From JANNWF01 sp052390415 (GTDB lineage Bacteria; Pseudomonadota; Gammaproteobacteria; Xanthomonadales; Xanthomonadaceae), in contig JBQTGY010000063.1 of NCBI GenBank assembly GCA_052390415.1, positions 1-38,980 on the forward strand: a stretch of DNA of 38,980 nt, given 5' to 3'. Under the pieces are notes generated by a model. The model was given only the letters and a program-made list of their open reading frames with translations. It did no database searches and was not told where the DNA came from. This document shows positions 7,739-15,071 of this stretch, one piece after another. Both the position numbers and the translations under genes were made by a program. Each line of letters begins with the position of its first letter. Positions within the stretch are counted from its first letter, which is position 1.

Positions 7739-9283
7739 TCAGAACGACTGCTTGAACTCCGCAATCACGGTCTTGAACTGCGCTTCGATGTCGTTGTTCC
7801 AGTCGCCGGACTCGACGACCTTCGACTGCAGCTCACCAAAGCTGTTCGCCAAATGCGCATGCAAGCCATCTTCAAACGCACCGATCTTGTTGACCGGCAC
7901 GTCGTCCAGATAACCTTCGTTGACGGCGTAGATCGACAACGCCATCTGCGCGATGTTCATCGGCGCGTATTGGCGCTGCTTCATCAGCTCGGTCACGCGC
8001 TGACCGCGTTCCAGCTGCTTGCGGGTTGCTTCGTCGAGGTCAGAAGCGAACTGGGCAAATGCAGCCAGTTCGCGGTACTGCGCCAGCGAAATACGAATGC
8101 CGCCGGACAGCTTCTTCATGATCTTGGTCTGCGCAGCGCCACCGACGCGCGATACCGAGATACCGGCATTCACGGCCGGGCGAATGCCGGCGTTGAACAG
8201 GTCGGTTTCCAGGAAGATCTGGCCGTCGGTGATCGAGATCACGTTGGTCGGCACGAAGGCGGAGACGTCACCGGCCTGGGTTTCGATGATCGGCAATGCG
8301 GTCAGCGAGCCGGTTTTGCCGGTCACCGCACCTTCGGTGAACTTCTCGACGTATTCGGCATTGACGCGCGCGGCGCGCTCGAGCAGACGGGAATGGAGAT
8401 AGAACACGTCGCCAGGATAGGCTTCGCGGCCCGGCGGGCGGCGCAGCAACAAGGAGATCTGGCGGTAGGCGACGGCCTGCTTGGACAGATCGTCGTACAC
8501 GATCAGCGCGTCTTCGCCACGATCACGGAAATACTCGCCCATGGTGCAGCCCGAATAGGCGGCGATGTACTGCATTGCGGCAGATTCCGATGCGGTCGCG
8601 GCAACGACAATCGTGTGCGCCATCGCGCCGTTGGCTTCCAAGCGGCGCACCACGTTGGCCACCGAGCTGTTCTTCTGCCCGATCGCGACGTAAATGCACT
8701 TAATGCCAGTGCCCTTCTGATTGATGATGGCGTCGATGGCCAGCGCGGTTTTGCCGGTCTGGCGATCACCGATGACCAGCTCGCGCTGGCCACGGCCGAC
8801 CGGAATCATCGCGTCGACCGACTTGTAACCGGTCTGCACGGGTTCCGACACCGATTGCCGCCAGATCACGCCCGGCGCGACCTTCTCTACTGGGGCTGAC
8901 AACTTGGCTTCGATCGCGCCCTTGCCATCAATGGGCTCGCCCAGGGCATTGACCACGCGGCCCAGCAACTCAGGGCCGATCGGCACTTCGAGGATGCGAC
9001 CGGTGGTCTTGGCGACGTCACCTTCGCGCAGGTTCTCGTAATCACCGAGTACCACCGCGCCCACCGAGTCGCGCTCGAGGTTCAGCGCCAGTGCAAACGT
9101 GTTGTTTGGCAGCTCGATCATTTCGCCCTGCATCGCGTCGGCCAATCCGTAAATGCGGACGATGCCGTCGGCGACGCTGGTGACGATGCCCTCGTTGCGG
9201 GCTTCGGCAGCGAGCTTGACCTTCTCGATGCGGTTCTTGATCAGTTCGCTGATCTCGGACGGGTTCAGCTGGGACGTAGCCAT
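7739..9283 (-). CDS. atpA: ATP synthase F1 alpha subunit
   Basis: Non-catalytic nucleotide-binding subunit of F1. The 514-residue product starts MATSQLNPSEISELIKNRI, has the beta-barrel domain (GIVTSVADGIVRIYGL), Walker A GDRQTGKTA within PVGRGQRELVIGDRQTGKT, the DDLSKQAVAYRQISLLLRRP segment with the arginine finger region, and GRIPAVNAG-type sequence (AGIRPAVNAGISVSRVGG). The ATG at 9283 has AGGAAACC upstream. Upstream in-frame extension would run through the palindrome at 9299-9354 and is rejected. Length matches E. coli AtpA within a residue or so. Confidence 0.98.
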   Translation of the reverse strand: MATSQLNPSEISELIKNRIEKVKLAAEARNEGIVTSVADGIVRIYGLADAMQGEMIELPNNTFALALNLERDSVGAVVLGDYENLREGDVAKTTGRILEVPIGPELLGRVVNALGEPIDGKGAIEAKLSAPVEKVAPGVIWRQSVSEPVQTGYKSVDAMIPVGRGQRELVIGDRQTGKTALAIDAIINQKGTGIKCIYVAIGQKNSSVANVVRRLEANGAMAHTIVVAATASESAAMQYIAAYSGCTMGEYFRDRGEDALIVYDDLSKQAVAYRQISLLLRRPPGREAYPGDVFYLHSRLLERAARVNAEYVEKFTEGAVTGKTGSLTALPIIETQAGDVSAFVPTNVISITDGQIFLETDLFNAGIRPAVNAGISVSRVGGAAQTKIMKKLSGGIRISLAQYRELAAFAQFASDLDEATRKQLERGQRVTELMKQRQYAPMNIAQMALSIYAVNEGYLDDVPVNKIGAFEDGLHAHLANSFGELQSKVVESGDWNNDIEAQFKTVIAEFKQSF

Positions 9284-9298
9284 TTTCTGGTTTCCTGG

Positions 9299-9354
9299 GT
9301 AGGGCGGGCGTCGGCCCGCCGCTCGTTGCATCGGCGGGCCAAGGCCCGCCCTAC
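9299..9354. repeat. GTAGGGCGGGC-type palindrome in the atpH-atpA spacer
   Basis: Arms 9299-9320 and 9333-9354 are 22 bp each, reverse complementary at 20 of 22 positions, with a 12-base loop. The unit starts GTAGGGCGGGC and contains GGCCCGCC. It is a different palindrome family from the heptamer arrays further down the operon. Confidence 0.88.
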
Positions 9355-9366
9355 GGTGTGGGGTTT

Positions 9367-9900
9367 CTAACTGGCCAATGCGATTTGGAGTCGTGCCAGC
9401 TTGCTGCGCAGCGAACCATCGATGACGACATCGCCAGCATCAATGATGGCGCCACCGATCAGCTCAGGGTCGACCCGGTGACTCATCGCCACTTCGCGAC
9501 TGAAACGCTTGCGCAAGGCCACGGCAAGTCCCTCCAGTTCGGCGTCCGACATCGCCGTCGCGGAGGTCACCGCCACGGCGACCACGCCTTCAGCCTCGCG
9601 ACGGAGTTGCTCGAACAGCGCCGCGATGTCTGGCAACACGGTCAGGCGACGGTTGTCTGCCAAGACACTGAGGAACTGCTGAAAGTTGGGATCAACCTCT
9701 CCAGCCGGCAACAGCAACCCGATCAAGGTGTCGCTGCCAATGCCCGGATGGCCGAGCAGCTGCTTGGCCTGCGGATCTGCCGCGACAGCCGCCGCAAAAC
9801 CGAGCAAGGACGACCATGGCCGCAAACGACCGTGCTCCTTGGCGATTGCAAACGCCGCACGCGCATACGGCCGCGCCAGCGTCAGGACGTTGGTGCTCAT
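9367..9900 (-). CDS. atpH: ATP synthase F1 delta subunit
   Basis: Peripheral-stalk subunit that joins the b dimer to the top of F1. The 177-residue product begins MSTNVLTLARPYARAAFAIA, the conserved N-terminal helix, and ends with VDPELIGGAIIDAGDVVIDGSL plus a Leu/Arg-rich tail, the PF00213 C-terminal signature (GG-x(2)-I-x-(A/V)-GD). Start: the ATG at 9900 with AAGGAG ten bases upstream. The upstream in-frame extension overlaps atpF and is rejected. The spacing to atpF is 25 bases. Confidence 0.96.
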   Translation of the reverse strand: MSTNVLTLARPYARAAFAIAKEHGRLRPWSSLLGFAAAVAADPQAKQLLGHPGIGSDTLIGLLLPAGEVDPNFQQFLSVLADNRRLTVLPDIAALFEQLRREAEGVVAVAVTSATAMSDAELEGLAVALRKRFSREVAMSHRVDPELIGGAIIDAGDVVIDGSLRSKLARLQIALAS

Positions 9901-9925
9901 GCTCGGCTCGCTCCTTCGGATCCGA

Positions 9926-10396
9926 TCACAGCTGCGCAGCGAGTTCGTCGAGCAGGACCTTGTGAGTCCCGGCATCGATCTCGCGTCGAATCAGCTTTTC
10001 CGCACCCGCCACGGCCAACGTTGCCAACTCGCCACGCAAGGCTTCGCGAGCACGGTTGGTCGCTGCCGCAATTTCGTCAGCGGCCAACGCAGCTTGACGG
10101 TTGGCAACGGCGATGGCCTCTTCCTTGGCCTGATCGACCAACTGGTTGGCGCGATGGTGTGCCTGGTCGATGATCTCGTTGGCCTTGGTGCGCGCATCAC
10201 GCAGCACTTCCGCAACTTGATCCTCAGTCTGCGCCAGCGTCTTCTGACTGCGCTCCGCTGCGGCGATGCCGTCGGCGATCTTGGCCTGGCGTGCCTCGAT
10301 GGCGTTCATGATGTGCGGCCAGCCGAACTTCATCACCAGCCATGCCACTGAAAAGAACGCAAGCCCCTGAATGACAAGGGTTAGATTAGGTAACAT
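9926..10396 (-). CDS. atpF: ATP synthase Fo b subunit
   Basis: Peripheral stalk subunit, dimeric, membrane-anchored. The 156-residue product has one N-terminal transmembrane helix (MLPNLTLVIQGLAFFSVAWL) followed by a long charged, alanine-rich helix with heptad character and the conserved FGWPHIMNAIEARQAKIADG segment at the membrane exit. Length equals that of E. coli AtpF. The 94-base gap to atpE is the largest unrepeated gap in the operon; I see no palindrome in it. Confidence 0.97.
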   Translation of the reverse strand: MLPNLTLVIQGLAFFSVAWLVMKFGWPHIMNAIEARQAKIADGIAAAERSQKTLAQTEDQVAEVLRDARTKANEIIDQAHHRANQLVDQAKEEAIAVANRQAALAADEIAAATNRAREALRGELATLAVAGAEKLIRREIDAGTHKVLLDELAAQL

Positions 10397-10490
10397 TTGA
10401 TGCGCTCCTGATGCCGACGAGCATTGCCGTCGGCGAGTGCCGTGCCATTGTCGCGATCCGACGCAGTAACCAGACTGCTGAGACCAGGAA

Positions 10491-10763
10491 TCAGCTCAAC
10501 GCCGCGATGAACGGGTTGGCGTACAGCAGCAACAGGGCGATGGCCACACCGACCATCGGCACCGCGTCAAGCAAGCCGGCGACGATGAACATCTTGGTTT
10601 GCAGCATCGGGGTCAGTTCTGGCTGACGCGCCGCACCTTCCATGAACTTGCCGCCGAGGATGGCAAAGCCGATGCCGGTACCGAGAGCACCGAGGCCAAT
10701 CAACAGGCCAACGGCGATCAGGCTGTACTGCATCACAGAGGCGATAAGGGCTGCGTTTTCCAT
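10491..10763 (-). CDS. atpE: ATP synthase Fo c subunit
   Basis: Proteolipid of the rotor ring, a 90-residue two-helix hairpin. Helix 1 holds the glycine motif GLGALGTGIGFAILGG, the polar loop is GAARQPE (Arg46), and helix 2 carries the proton-binding carboxylate Asp66 in GLLDAVPMV. Neighbouring residues do not show the extra polar ligands of sodium-type rings, so proton coupling is expected. I use the ATG at 10763 (MENAALIASV) with GGAG six bases upstream; a TTG four codons earlier overlaps that ribosome site and is less likely. Confidence 0.97.
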   Translation of the reverse strand: MENAALIASVMQYSLIAVGLLIGLGALGTGIGFAILGGKFMEGAARQPELTPMLQTKMFIVAGLLDAVPMVGVAIALLLLYANPFIAALS

Positions 10764-10831
10764 GCTGGTCTCCAAAGTAAATCAACAACAACGGTGGGTG
10801 AGAACTACGAAAGTGGAAGTGAAAATGACGA

Positions 10832-11698
10832 TCAATGTTTGGCAGCGGCCATGCTCAGATAGACCACCGAAAGCATCATGAAAATGAAGGCCTGCAGGGT
10901 GATGACCAGCACGTGGAATCCCGTCCAAAGGAATCCGGCCGCGAGCTGCACAGGCGCCATGACATAAGTGGTTACTTCGTTGAGACCGGCGCCAAGCGTC
11001 ATCACGGCGATCAAGATGAAGATCAATTCACCCGCGTACATGTTGCCGAACAGTCGCAAGCTCAACGACACGGGACGCACTGCTTCTTCGATCAGGCGCA
11101 GCAGCAGATTGACAGGTGCCAGCAGCACGACGCCGACCGGGCCAGAGGCGTGAAACGGCGCCGTGAATGCTTCCTTGACAAACAGGCCCATGCCTTTGTG
11201 GCTGATGCCAAATACCTGGATCAGCAAGAACACGCCAAGCGCCATTCCCAAGGTTGTGTTGAGGTCGGCCGTGGGCACGACACGCAGGTAGGCGTGGTGC
11301 GGATCGAGCCCCATCGCGCTGTAAACATTGGCCCAGACCCAAGGCAGGAAATCCACCGGCAACATGTCCATGAAATTCATCATGAACACGAGCACGAAAA
11401 TGGTCAGCGCCAGCGGCGCGATCAGCTTGCTGTGACCGTGGAAGGTCTCGCGGACGATGCCATCCACGATCTCGACCAGGATCTCGACAAACGCTTGAAA
11501 CTTTCCGGGTACGCCAGCGGTCGCCCCACGCGCGGCACGGATGAAAAAGAATAGAAAGATCGCAGACAAGGACAGCATGAAGAACACGCTGTCGAGGTTG
11601 ATCGTCCAGAAATCCCCATCACCCACTTTCAAACGCAGGAACTGAAGGTGATGCTGGATGTAGTCGGACGGACCAGCCGCCGCAGATTCTGCCGCCAC
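10832..11698 (-). CDS. atpB: ATP synthase Fo a subunit
   Basis: Proton-channel stator subunit, multi-spanning inner-membrane protein. Visible are FWTINLDSVFFMLSLS, GKFQAFVEILVEIVDGIV, the MMNFMDMLPVDFLP segment, and the essential channel helix RPVSLSLRLFGNMYAGELIF with the invariant Arg (about residue 215). I place the start at the GTG at 11698, which has AAGGAAAG four bases upstream; a TTG five codons earlier would sit inside this ribosome site. The product is then 288 residues. The spacing to atpI is short, consistent with co-transcription. Confidence 0.96.
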   Translation of the reverse strand: MAAESAAAGPSDYIQHHLQFLRLKVGDGDFWTINLDSVFFMLSLSAIFLFFFIRAARGATAGVPGKFQAFVEILVEIVDGIVRETFHGHSKLIAPLALTIFVLVFMMNFMDMLPVDFLPWVWANVYSAMGLDPHHAYLRVVPTADLNTTLGMALGVFLLIQVFGISHKGMGLFVKEAFTAPFHASGPVGVVLLAPVNLLLRLIEEAVRPVSLSLRLFGNMYAGELIFILIAVMTLGAGLNEVTTYVMAPVQLAAGFLWTGFHVLVITLQAFIFMMLSVVYLSMAAAKH

Positions 11699-11736
11699 GA
11701 TACTTTCCTTCAATTCCCGGACTTCATTACCAAGCC

Positions 11737-12135
11737 CTATTTGCCTGGCCCTGAGGTGCCTGGCCCCGACCTGCTAGTTCCAATTGCCACCAGATTGACC
11801 ACCAGAGCTGCCAGCAACCCGCTGAATACTGCCAGCGGATCCAGCGCCCATTGGGCCAGAGCGAGATAGAGCACAAGCACCACCGTCGCCCACTTCAACG
11901 CCATTCCGCTTGCCAGCTTCACCATCGCAACTTCTGCTGCGACGACACCGCCGCTTAACGCGCGCCACGCCATCAGCGCACCGCCCACCGTAATCGCCAA
12001 CCCGCCCAACGCCGCGCCAGCCGCCGCGCGAACACTGTCCGCAAGGAAACCCGCAGCGACGATGCTGGTGACGATTGCCTGGATTACGGCGATGCGTCGG
12101 GCAAGTCGCCGACTGGCGGCGGAAGTGTTGAGCAC
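11737..12135 (-). CDS. atpI: ATP synthase subunit I (AtpI)
   Basis: Small four-helix inner-membrane protein encoded first in many atp operons and thought to help c-ring assembly or magnesium supply. The 132-residue product has four hydrophobic segments (AVIQAIVTSIVAAGFLA; AGAALGGLAITVGGALMAW; WATVVLVLYLALAQWAL; VFSGLLAALVVNLVAIG) and a basic N-terminus. Start: a GTG at 12135; an upstream ATG runs into a stop after five codons. The C-terminal tail GPGTSGPGK is encoded by a short imperfect tandem repeat (GCCTGGCCC units near 11742-11768). Sequence conservation in this family is low, so the call relies on position and topology. Confidence 0.85.
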   Translation of the reverse strand: MLNTSAASRRLARRIAVIQAIVTSIVAAGFLADSVRAAAGAALGGLAITVGGALMAWRALSGGVVAAEVAMVKLASGMALKWATVVLVLYLALAQWALDPLAVFSGLLAALVVNLVAIGTSRSGPGTSGPGK

Positions 12136-12523
12136 GCTGGTTCAACTCATTGCGTACAACTCATTGCGGGCAGCGCACGCGAAGTCAGCGCCCTGCCAAG
12201 AAGCGGAATGTTAACCGCTTGCTGGAAATGCTGGCAAGCAAAAAGGGCTGCGCAACGGCCATTGGTATTGCTTTTGTAGCCGGTAGAGCGCAATTACCGA
12301 AGGGCATTGGAACGCTCGGTGAGCCTCCAACACAAGCCAAAGCCCGCCCAAACATGCCCAGCTTTGATTGATTATTTGCGTCGTCGCTCTGACGCGGGCG
12401 CGACGCGCTGCGCTTGTTACGCCTTGCGCTTCTCGCCCGCGAAACCGCCGATGACGCCCGCAGCGCGCCCGCTTCGACCAGCTAAACTCACCCATCGAAT
12501 CGATTGCGGACACATCTCTCGCC
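12136..12523. other. Divergent intergenic region between atpI and glmS
   Basis: No convincing gene. It must hold the promoters of the atp operon (leftward) and glmS (rightward). Directly before atpI a 14-base unit (CAACTCATTGCGTA) is repeated in tandem at 12143-12168. A sequence GCTTGCTGGAAATGCTGGCAAGC near 12216-12239 can form a small hairpin. Upstream of glmS I see no good Shine-Dalgarno and only a weak -10 (TAAACT, 12483-12488). Confidence 0.6.
12208..12237 (-). promoter_or_regulatory. Candidate promoter of the atp operon
   Basis: Minus strand TTGCCA (12237-12232), 18 bases, TAACAT (12213-12208). Five of six and four of six consensus matches; the expected start site leaves a leader of about 65 bases before atpI. 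Sequence-based guess only. Confidence 0.4.
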
Positions 12524-14350
12524 ATGTGTGGAATTGTCGGAATAAGTGCAACACGCGGGGTCGCCAACGACCTCATCGCTGGCCTCAAAGCGCTGGAATA
12601 TCGCGGCTACGATTCCGCCGGGCTCGCCATTCTGGGCACGGCTGGCATCGAGCGCCGGCGTGCCAAGGGCAAGGTGCGCGATCTGGAATTGCTGCACGGC
12701 GCACAACCCTTGGATGGGCATAGCGGCATTGCGCACACCCGCTGGGCTACCCACGGCGTGCCCAACGAGCGCAACGCGCATCCGCATATTTCCGGCGATT
12801 CCTTGTCCGTGGTGCACAACGGCATCATCGAAAATCACGCCGAACTTCGGCTTGAATTACAGGACTTGGGCTACGTGTTTGAGTCCGACACCGATACAGA
12901 AGTCATCGCCCACCTGGTCGAACACTACCAACGCGACGGCGACTCGCTGTTGAACGCCAGTCGGCGTGCCATCGCGCGTTTGCACGGTGCCTATGCGTTG
13001 GTGCTGATGTCCAAGCGCGAGCCGGGCGTGTTGGTCGGCGCACGCAGCGGTTCGCCGCTGGTATTGGGCTTTGGCGAGGGTGAGCATTATTTGGCCTCCG
13101 ACATCCACGCCCTTCTACCGCTGACCCGGCGCTTCAGTTATCTCGCCGAAGGCGACGTGGTCGAACTGCGGCGCGACGGTGTGCGCGTTCTGGACGCAAC
13201 CGGTGCTGAGGTACAGCGGCCGATCAAGGAATCCAGTTTCAATCTCGATTCGGTTGAACGTGGCGAGTACCGCCACTTCATGCTGAAGGAGATCTTCGAA
13301 CAACCGCAGGCGGTTGCCGACACCTTGGAAAGCCGCATCGCCGGCGGTCGCGTGCTGTCGAACGTGTTCGGCGTCGGTGCCGACGAATTGCTCGCCCGCA
13401 CCCGCCATGTGCACATCATTGCCTGCGGCACCAGCTATCACGCTGGTTTGGTTGCGCGCTATTGGATCGAGTCGCTGGCCGGCCTGCCCTGCACGTGTGA
13501 GATCGCCAGCGAGTACCGCTATCGCCAACCCGTGGTATCGACCGACACCCTGCTGGTGACCATTTCGCAATCCGGCGAAACCGCCGACACCCTGGCCGCT
13601 CTGCGCATGGCCGGCGAGCGCGGTTACCTGGGTCGCCTCGCGGTGTGCAACGTGCCCGAATCATCGATCGTGCGCGAAGCGGACTTGCAACTCATGACCC
13701 GAGCCGGCCCGGAGATTGGCGTCGCTTCAACCAAGGCCTTCACCACCCAATTGGCTGCCCTCGCCCTGCTCGCCCTGCACCTGGGTCGATTACACGGCAC
13801 CGATCCCGAGCGCGTCGCCGCCGGCGTGCGCGAGTTGGAGACCCTGCCCGGCTTGATCGCCGAAGCGTTGCACTTGGACGCAGCCATTCGCGACATGGCC
13901 GAGTCGTTTGTCCCCAAACAGCACGCCTTGTTTTTGGGTCGCGGCACACAGTATCCAGTGGCCCTGGAAGGCGCGCTCAAACTGAAGGAAATTTCCTACA
14001 TCCACGCCGAGGGTTACCCCGCCGGTGAGCTGAAACATGGGCCGCTGGCGCTGGTCGACGAATCCATGCCGGTGGTCGCGGTCGCCCCCAACGATCACCT
14101 GCTCGACAAGCTGAAATCGAACATGGAAGAAGTCCGCGCTCGTGGCGGCGAACTGTTCGTGTTCGTCGACACCAGCGTCCGCCACGGCATGAACCACGAC
14201 CACGTGCTCGAACTTCCTGCCTGCGGCGAGATCGCCGCCCCGATCGTGTTCACCGTGCCCTTGCAATTGTTGGCGTATCACGTCGCCGTGCTGCGTGGCA
14301 CTGACGTCGATCAACCGCGCAATCTGGCGAAATCGGTAACGGTGGAGTAA
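12524..14350 (+). CDS. glmS: Glutamine-fructose-6-phosphate aminotransferase (isomerizing)
   Basis: Makes glucosamine-6-phosphate from fructose-6-phosphate and glutamine, the entry to UDP-GlcNAc, peptidoglycan and lipid A. The 608-residue product starts MCGIVGI, so after Met removal Cys is the N-terminal nucleophile of the class II glutaminase domain; ALEYRGYDSAG, HTRWATHG and HNGIIENHAEL follow. Two SIS domains come next: CGTSYHAGL with TISQSGETADT, then FLGRGTQYPVALEGALKLKE and the C-terminal DVDQPRNLAKSVTVE. Length is exactly typical. There is no glmS ribozyme upstream, as expected for a Gram-negative. It is divergent from atpI; glmU, often its neighbour beside atp genes, is absent from the window. 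Confidence 0.98.
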   Translation: MCGIVGISATRGVANDLIAGLKALEYRGYDSAGLAILGTAGIERRRAKGKVRDLELLHGAQPLDGHSGIAHTRWATHGVPNERNAHPHISGDSLSVVHNGIIENHAELRLELQDLGYVFESDTDTEVIAHLVEHYQRDGDSLLNASRRAIARLHGAYALVLMSKREPGVLVGARSGSPLVLGFGEGEHYLASDIHALLPLTRRFSYLAEGDVVELRRDGVRVLDATGAEVQRPIKESSFNLDSVERGEYRHFMLKEIFEQPQAVADTLESRIAGGRVLSNVFGVGADELLARTRHVHIIACGTSYHAGLVARYWIESLAGLPCTCEIASEYRYRQPVVSTDTLLVTISQSGETADTLAALRMAGERGYLGRLAVCNVPESSIVREADLQLMTRAGPEIGVASTKAFTTQLAALALLALHLGRLHGTDPERVAAGVRELETLPGLIAEALHLDAAIRDMAESFVPKQHALFLGRGTQYPVALEGALKLKEISYIHAEGYPAGELKHGPLALVDESMPVVAVAPNDHLLDKLKSNMEEVRARGGELFVFVDTSVRHGMNHDHVLELPACGEIAAPIVFTVPLQLLAYHVAVLRGTDVDQPRNLAKSVTVE

Positions 14351-14512
14351 CCGACGCGGTCGATGGTCAGCGCTGATGGCATTCGCCAAGTACAGCTTCC
14401 TCCCCGACGAGATCACAGAAAGTCCACTCGTGGAACCTGACACCGGCGGCATGGCCTCCCTGCTCTTCGGCTTCTCTCGCGGCTTCTGATCCGCTCAGCG
14501 TGTCGGTCAAAG

Positions 14513-14683
14513 GTTGATGCTCAACACGCGCTGGCACAGGCGAGTACGAAGTTTCGCAACCTGTCTGAACTTCCCTATCGGAGCGGAATCGACCATCACC
14601 TGCGCTTCCTGGACGCTCAACGCACCGACTTCACGAACCAGAGCGCCCTCATCGACGCGAGGACCGAACGGCAGCTGTCCTAG
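14513..14683 (+). pseudogene. C-terminal remnant of an RND/type I outer-membrane factor (OprM/NodT family)
   Basis: In the frame ending at the TAG at 14681-14683 the sequence reads VDAQHALAQAST, then LPYRSGIDHHLRFLDAQR and TDFTNQSALIDARTERQLS. This matches the end of the TolC-like helical barrel in OprM/NodT proteins, where the family pattern is (R/L)YR-x-G-(V/I/L)-x-x-(Y/F)-L-x-(V/F)LDAQR followed by a helix with ..Q..L...R..QL. Only about 57 codons remain, with no start codon or ribosome site, and upstream sequence is not recognisable. The stop truncates the usual last 20-30 residues. The identification rests on this one motif but is specific. Confidence 0.65.
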
Positions 14684-14750
14684 ACGACGCCAAGCGACCG
14701 AATGATGACGCGGCGCTGCGAGCGAACAGCCCCAGCCCCGGCCCGCAGGC

Positions 14751-14849
14751 TTGCCGCTGACTGGCCCTCAGGCGGTGCCGCACAGCTTGACCTTGCAGCC
14801 AGCAAGGCGCTTCGCCGAGCAGCACCGCATGAGGGCCAGTCGGCGGCAA
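14751..14849. repeat. Imperfect 31-bp inverted repeat
   Basis: Arms 14751-14781 and 14819-14849 (core GACTGGCCCTCA and its inverse) match at 28 of 31 positions with a 37-base spacer. The spacer contains a second small palindrome, CTTGCAGCCAGCAAG. It lies between the efflux remnant and the receptor gene and may be a small mobile-element remnant or part of the leader region. Confidence 0.7.
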
Positions 14850-15071
14850 CGCGACCTACTCCGTACATGTCCATACACCCTGGTGATTCCGCCGATCAGC
14901 ACCCTTGCCAAAGGGGCCCGGAACGCTCGCACCGATGCCTCTCGACGCAAGCCAACTACTGCCGGCGTTCACATTTCCGCGCCGAGATGGCGACTTCTTG
15001 GCGACATTGCCGTTGTTAACCTCGCTGCGCTTCATCAAATAAATACGGTCGATTCCAGGAGGCAGCGCAAT

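Larger units (their letters stand above)
14351..15071. other. Decayed intergenic region between glmS and the receptor gene
   Basis: No intact gene. It contains a 37-codon ORF of unknown status (14376-14489, MAFAKYSFLPDEITESPLVE...), the outer-membrane factor remnant at 14513-14683, and the inverted repeat at 14751-14849. The last 60 bases become AT-rich (ATCAAATAAATACGG, about 15037-15051) and probably hold the promoter of the receptor operon. No other coding remnant is recognisable. Confidence 0.6.

Noticed and set aside
7388..8899. A 503-codon plus-strand frame
   Set aside because: Antisense to atpG and atpA and running through the palindrome; no protein family.
14376..14489. A 37-codon frame after glmS
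   Set aside because: No ribosome site or recognisable domain. It may be part of the decayed region but cannot be supported as a gene.
14751..15071. N-terminal extension of the TonB receptor frame
   Set aside because: It would translate the inverted repeat and delay the signal peptide by 107 residues. The ATG at 15072 has AGGAGG and is followed directly by a signal peptide.
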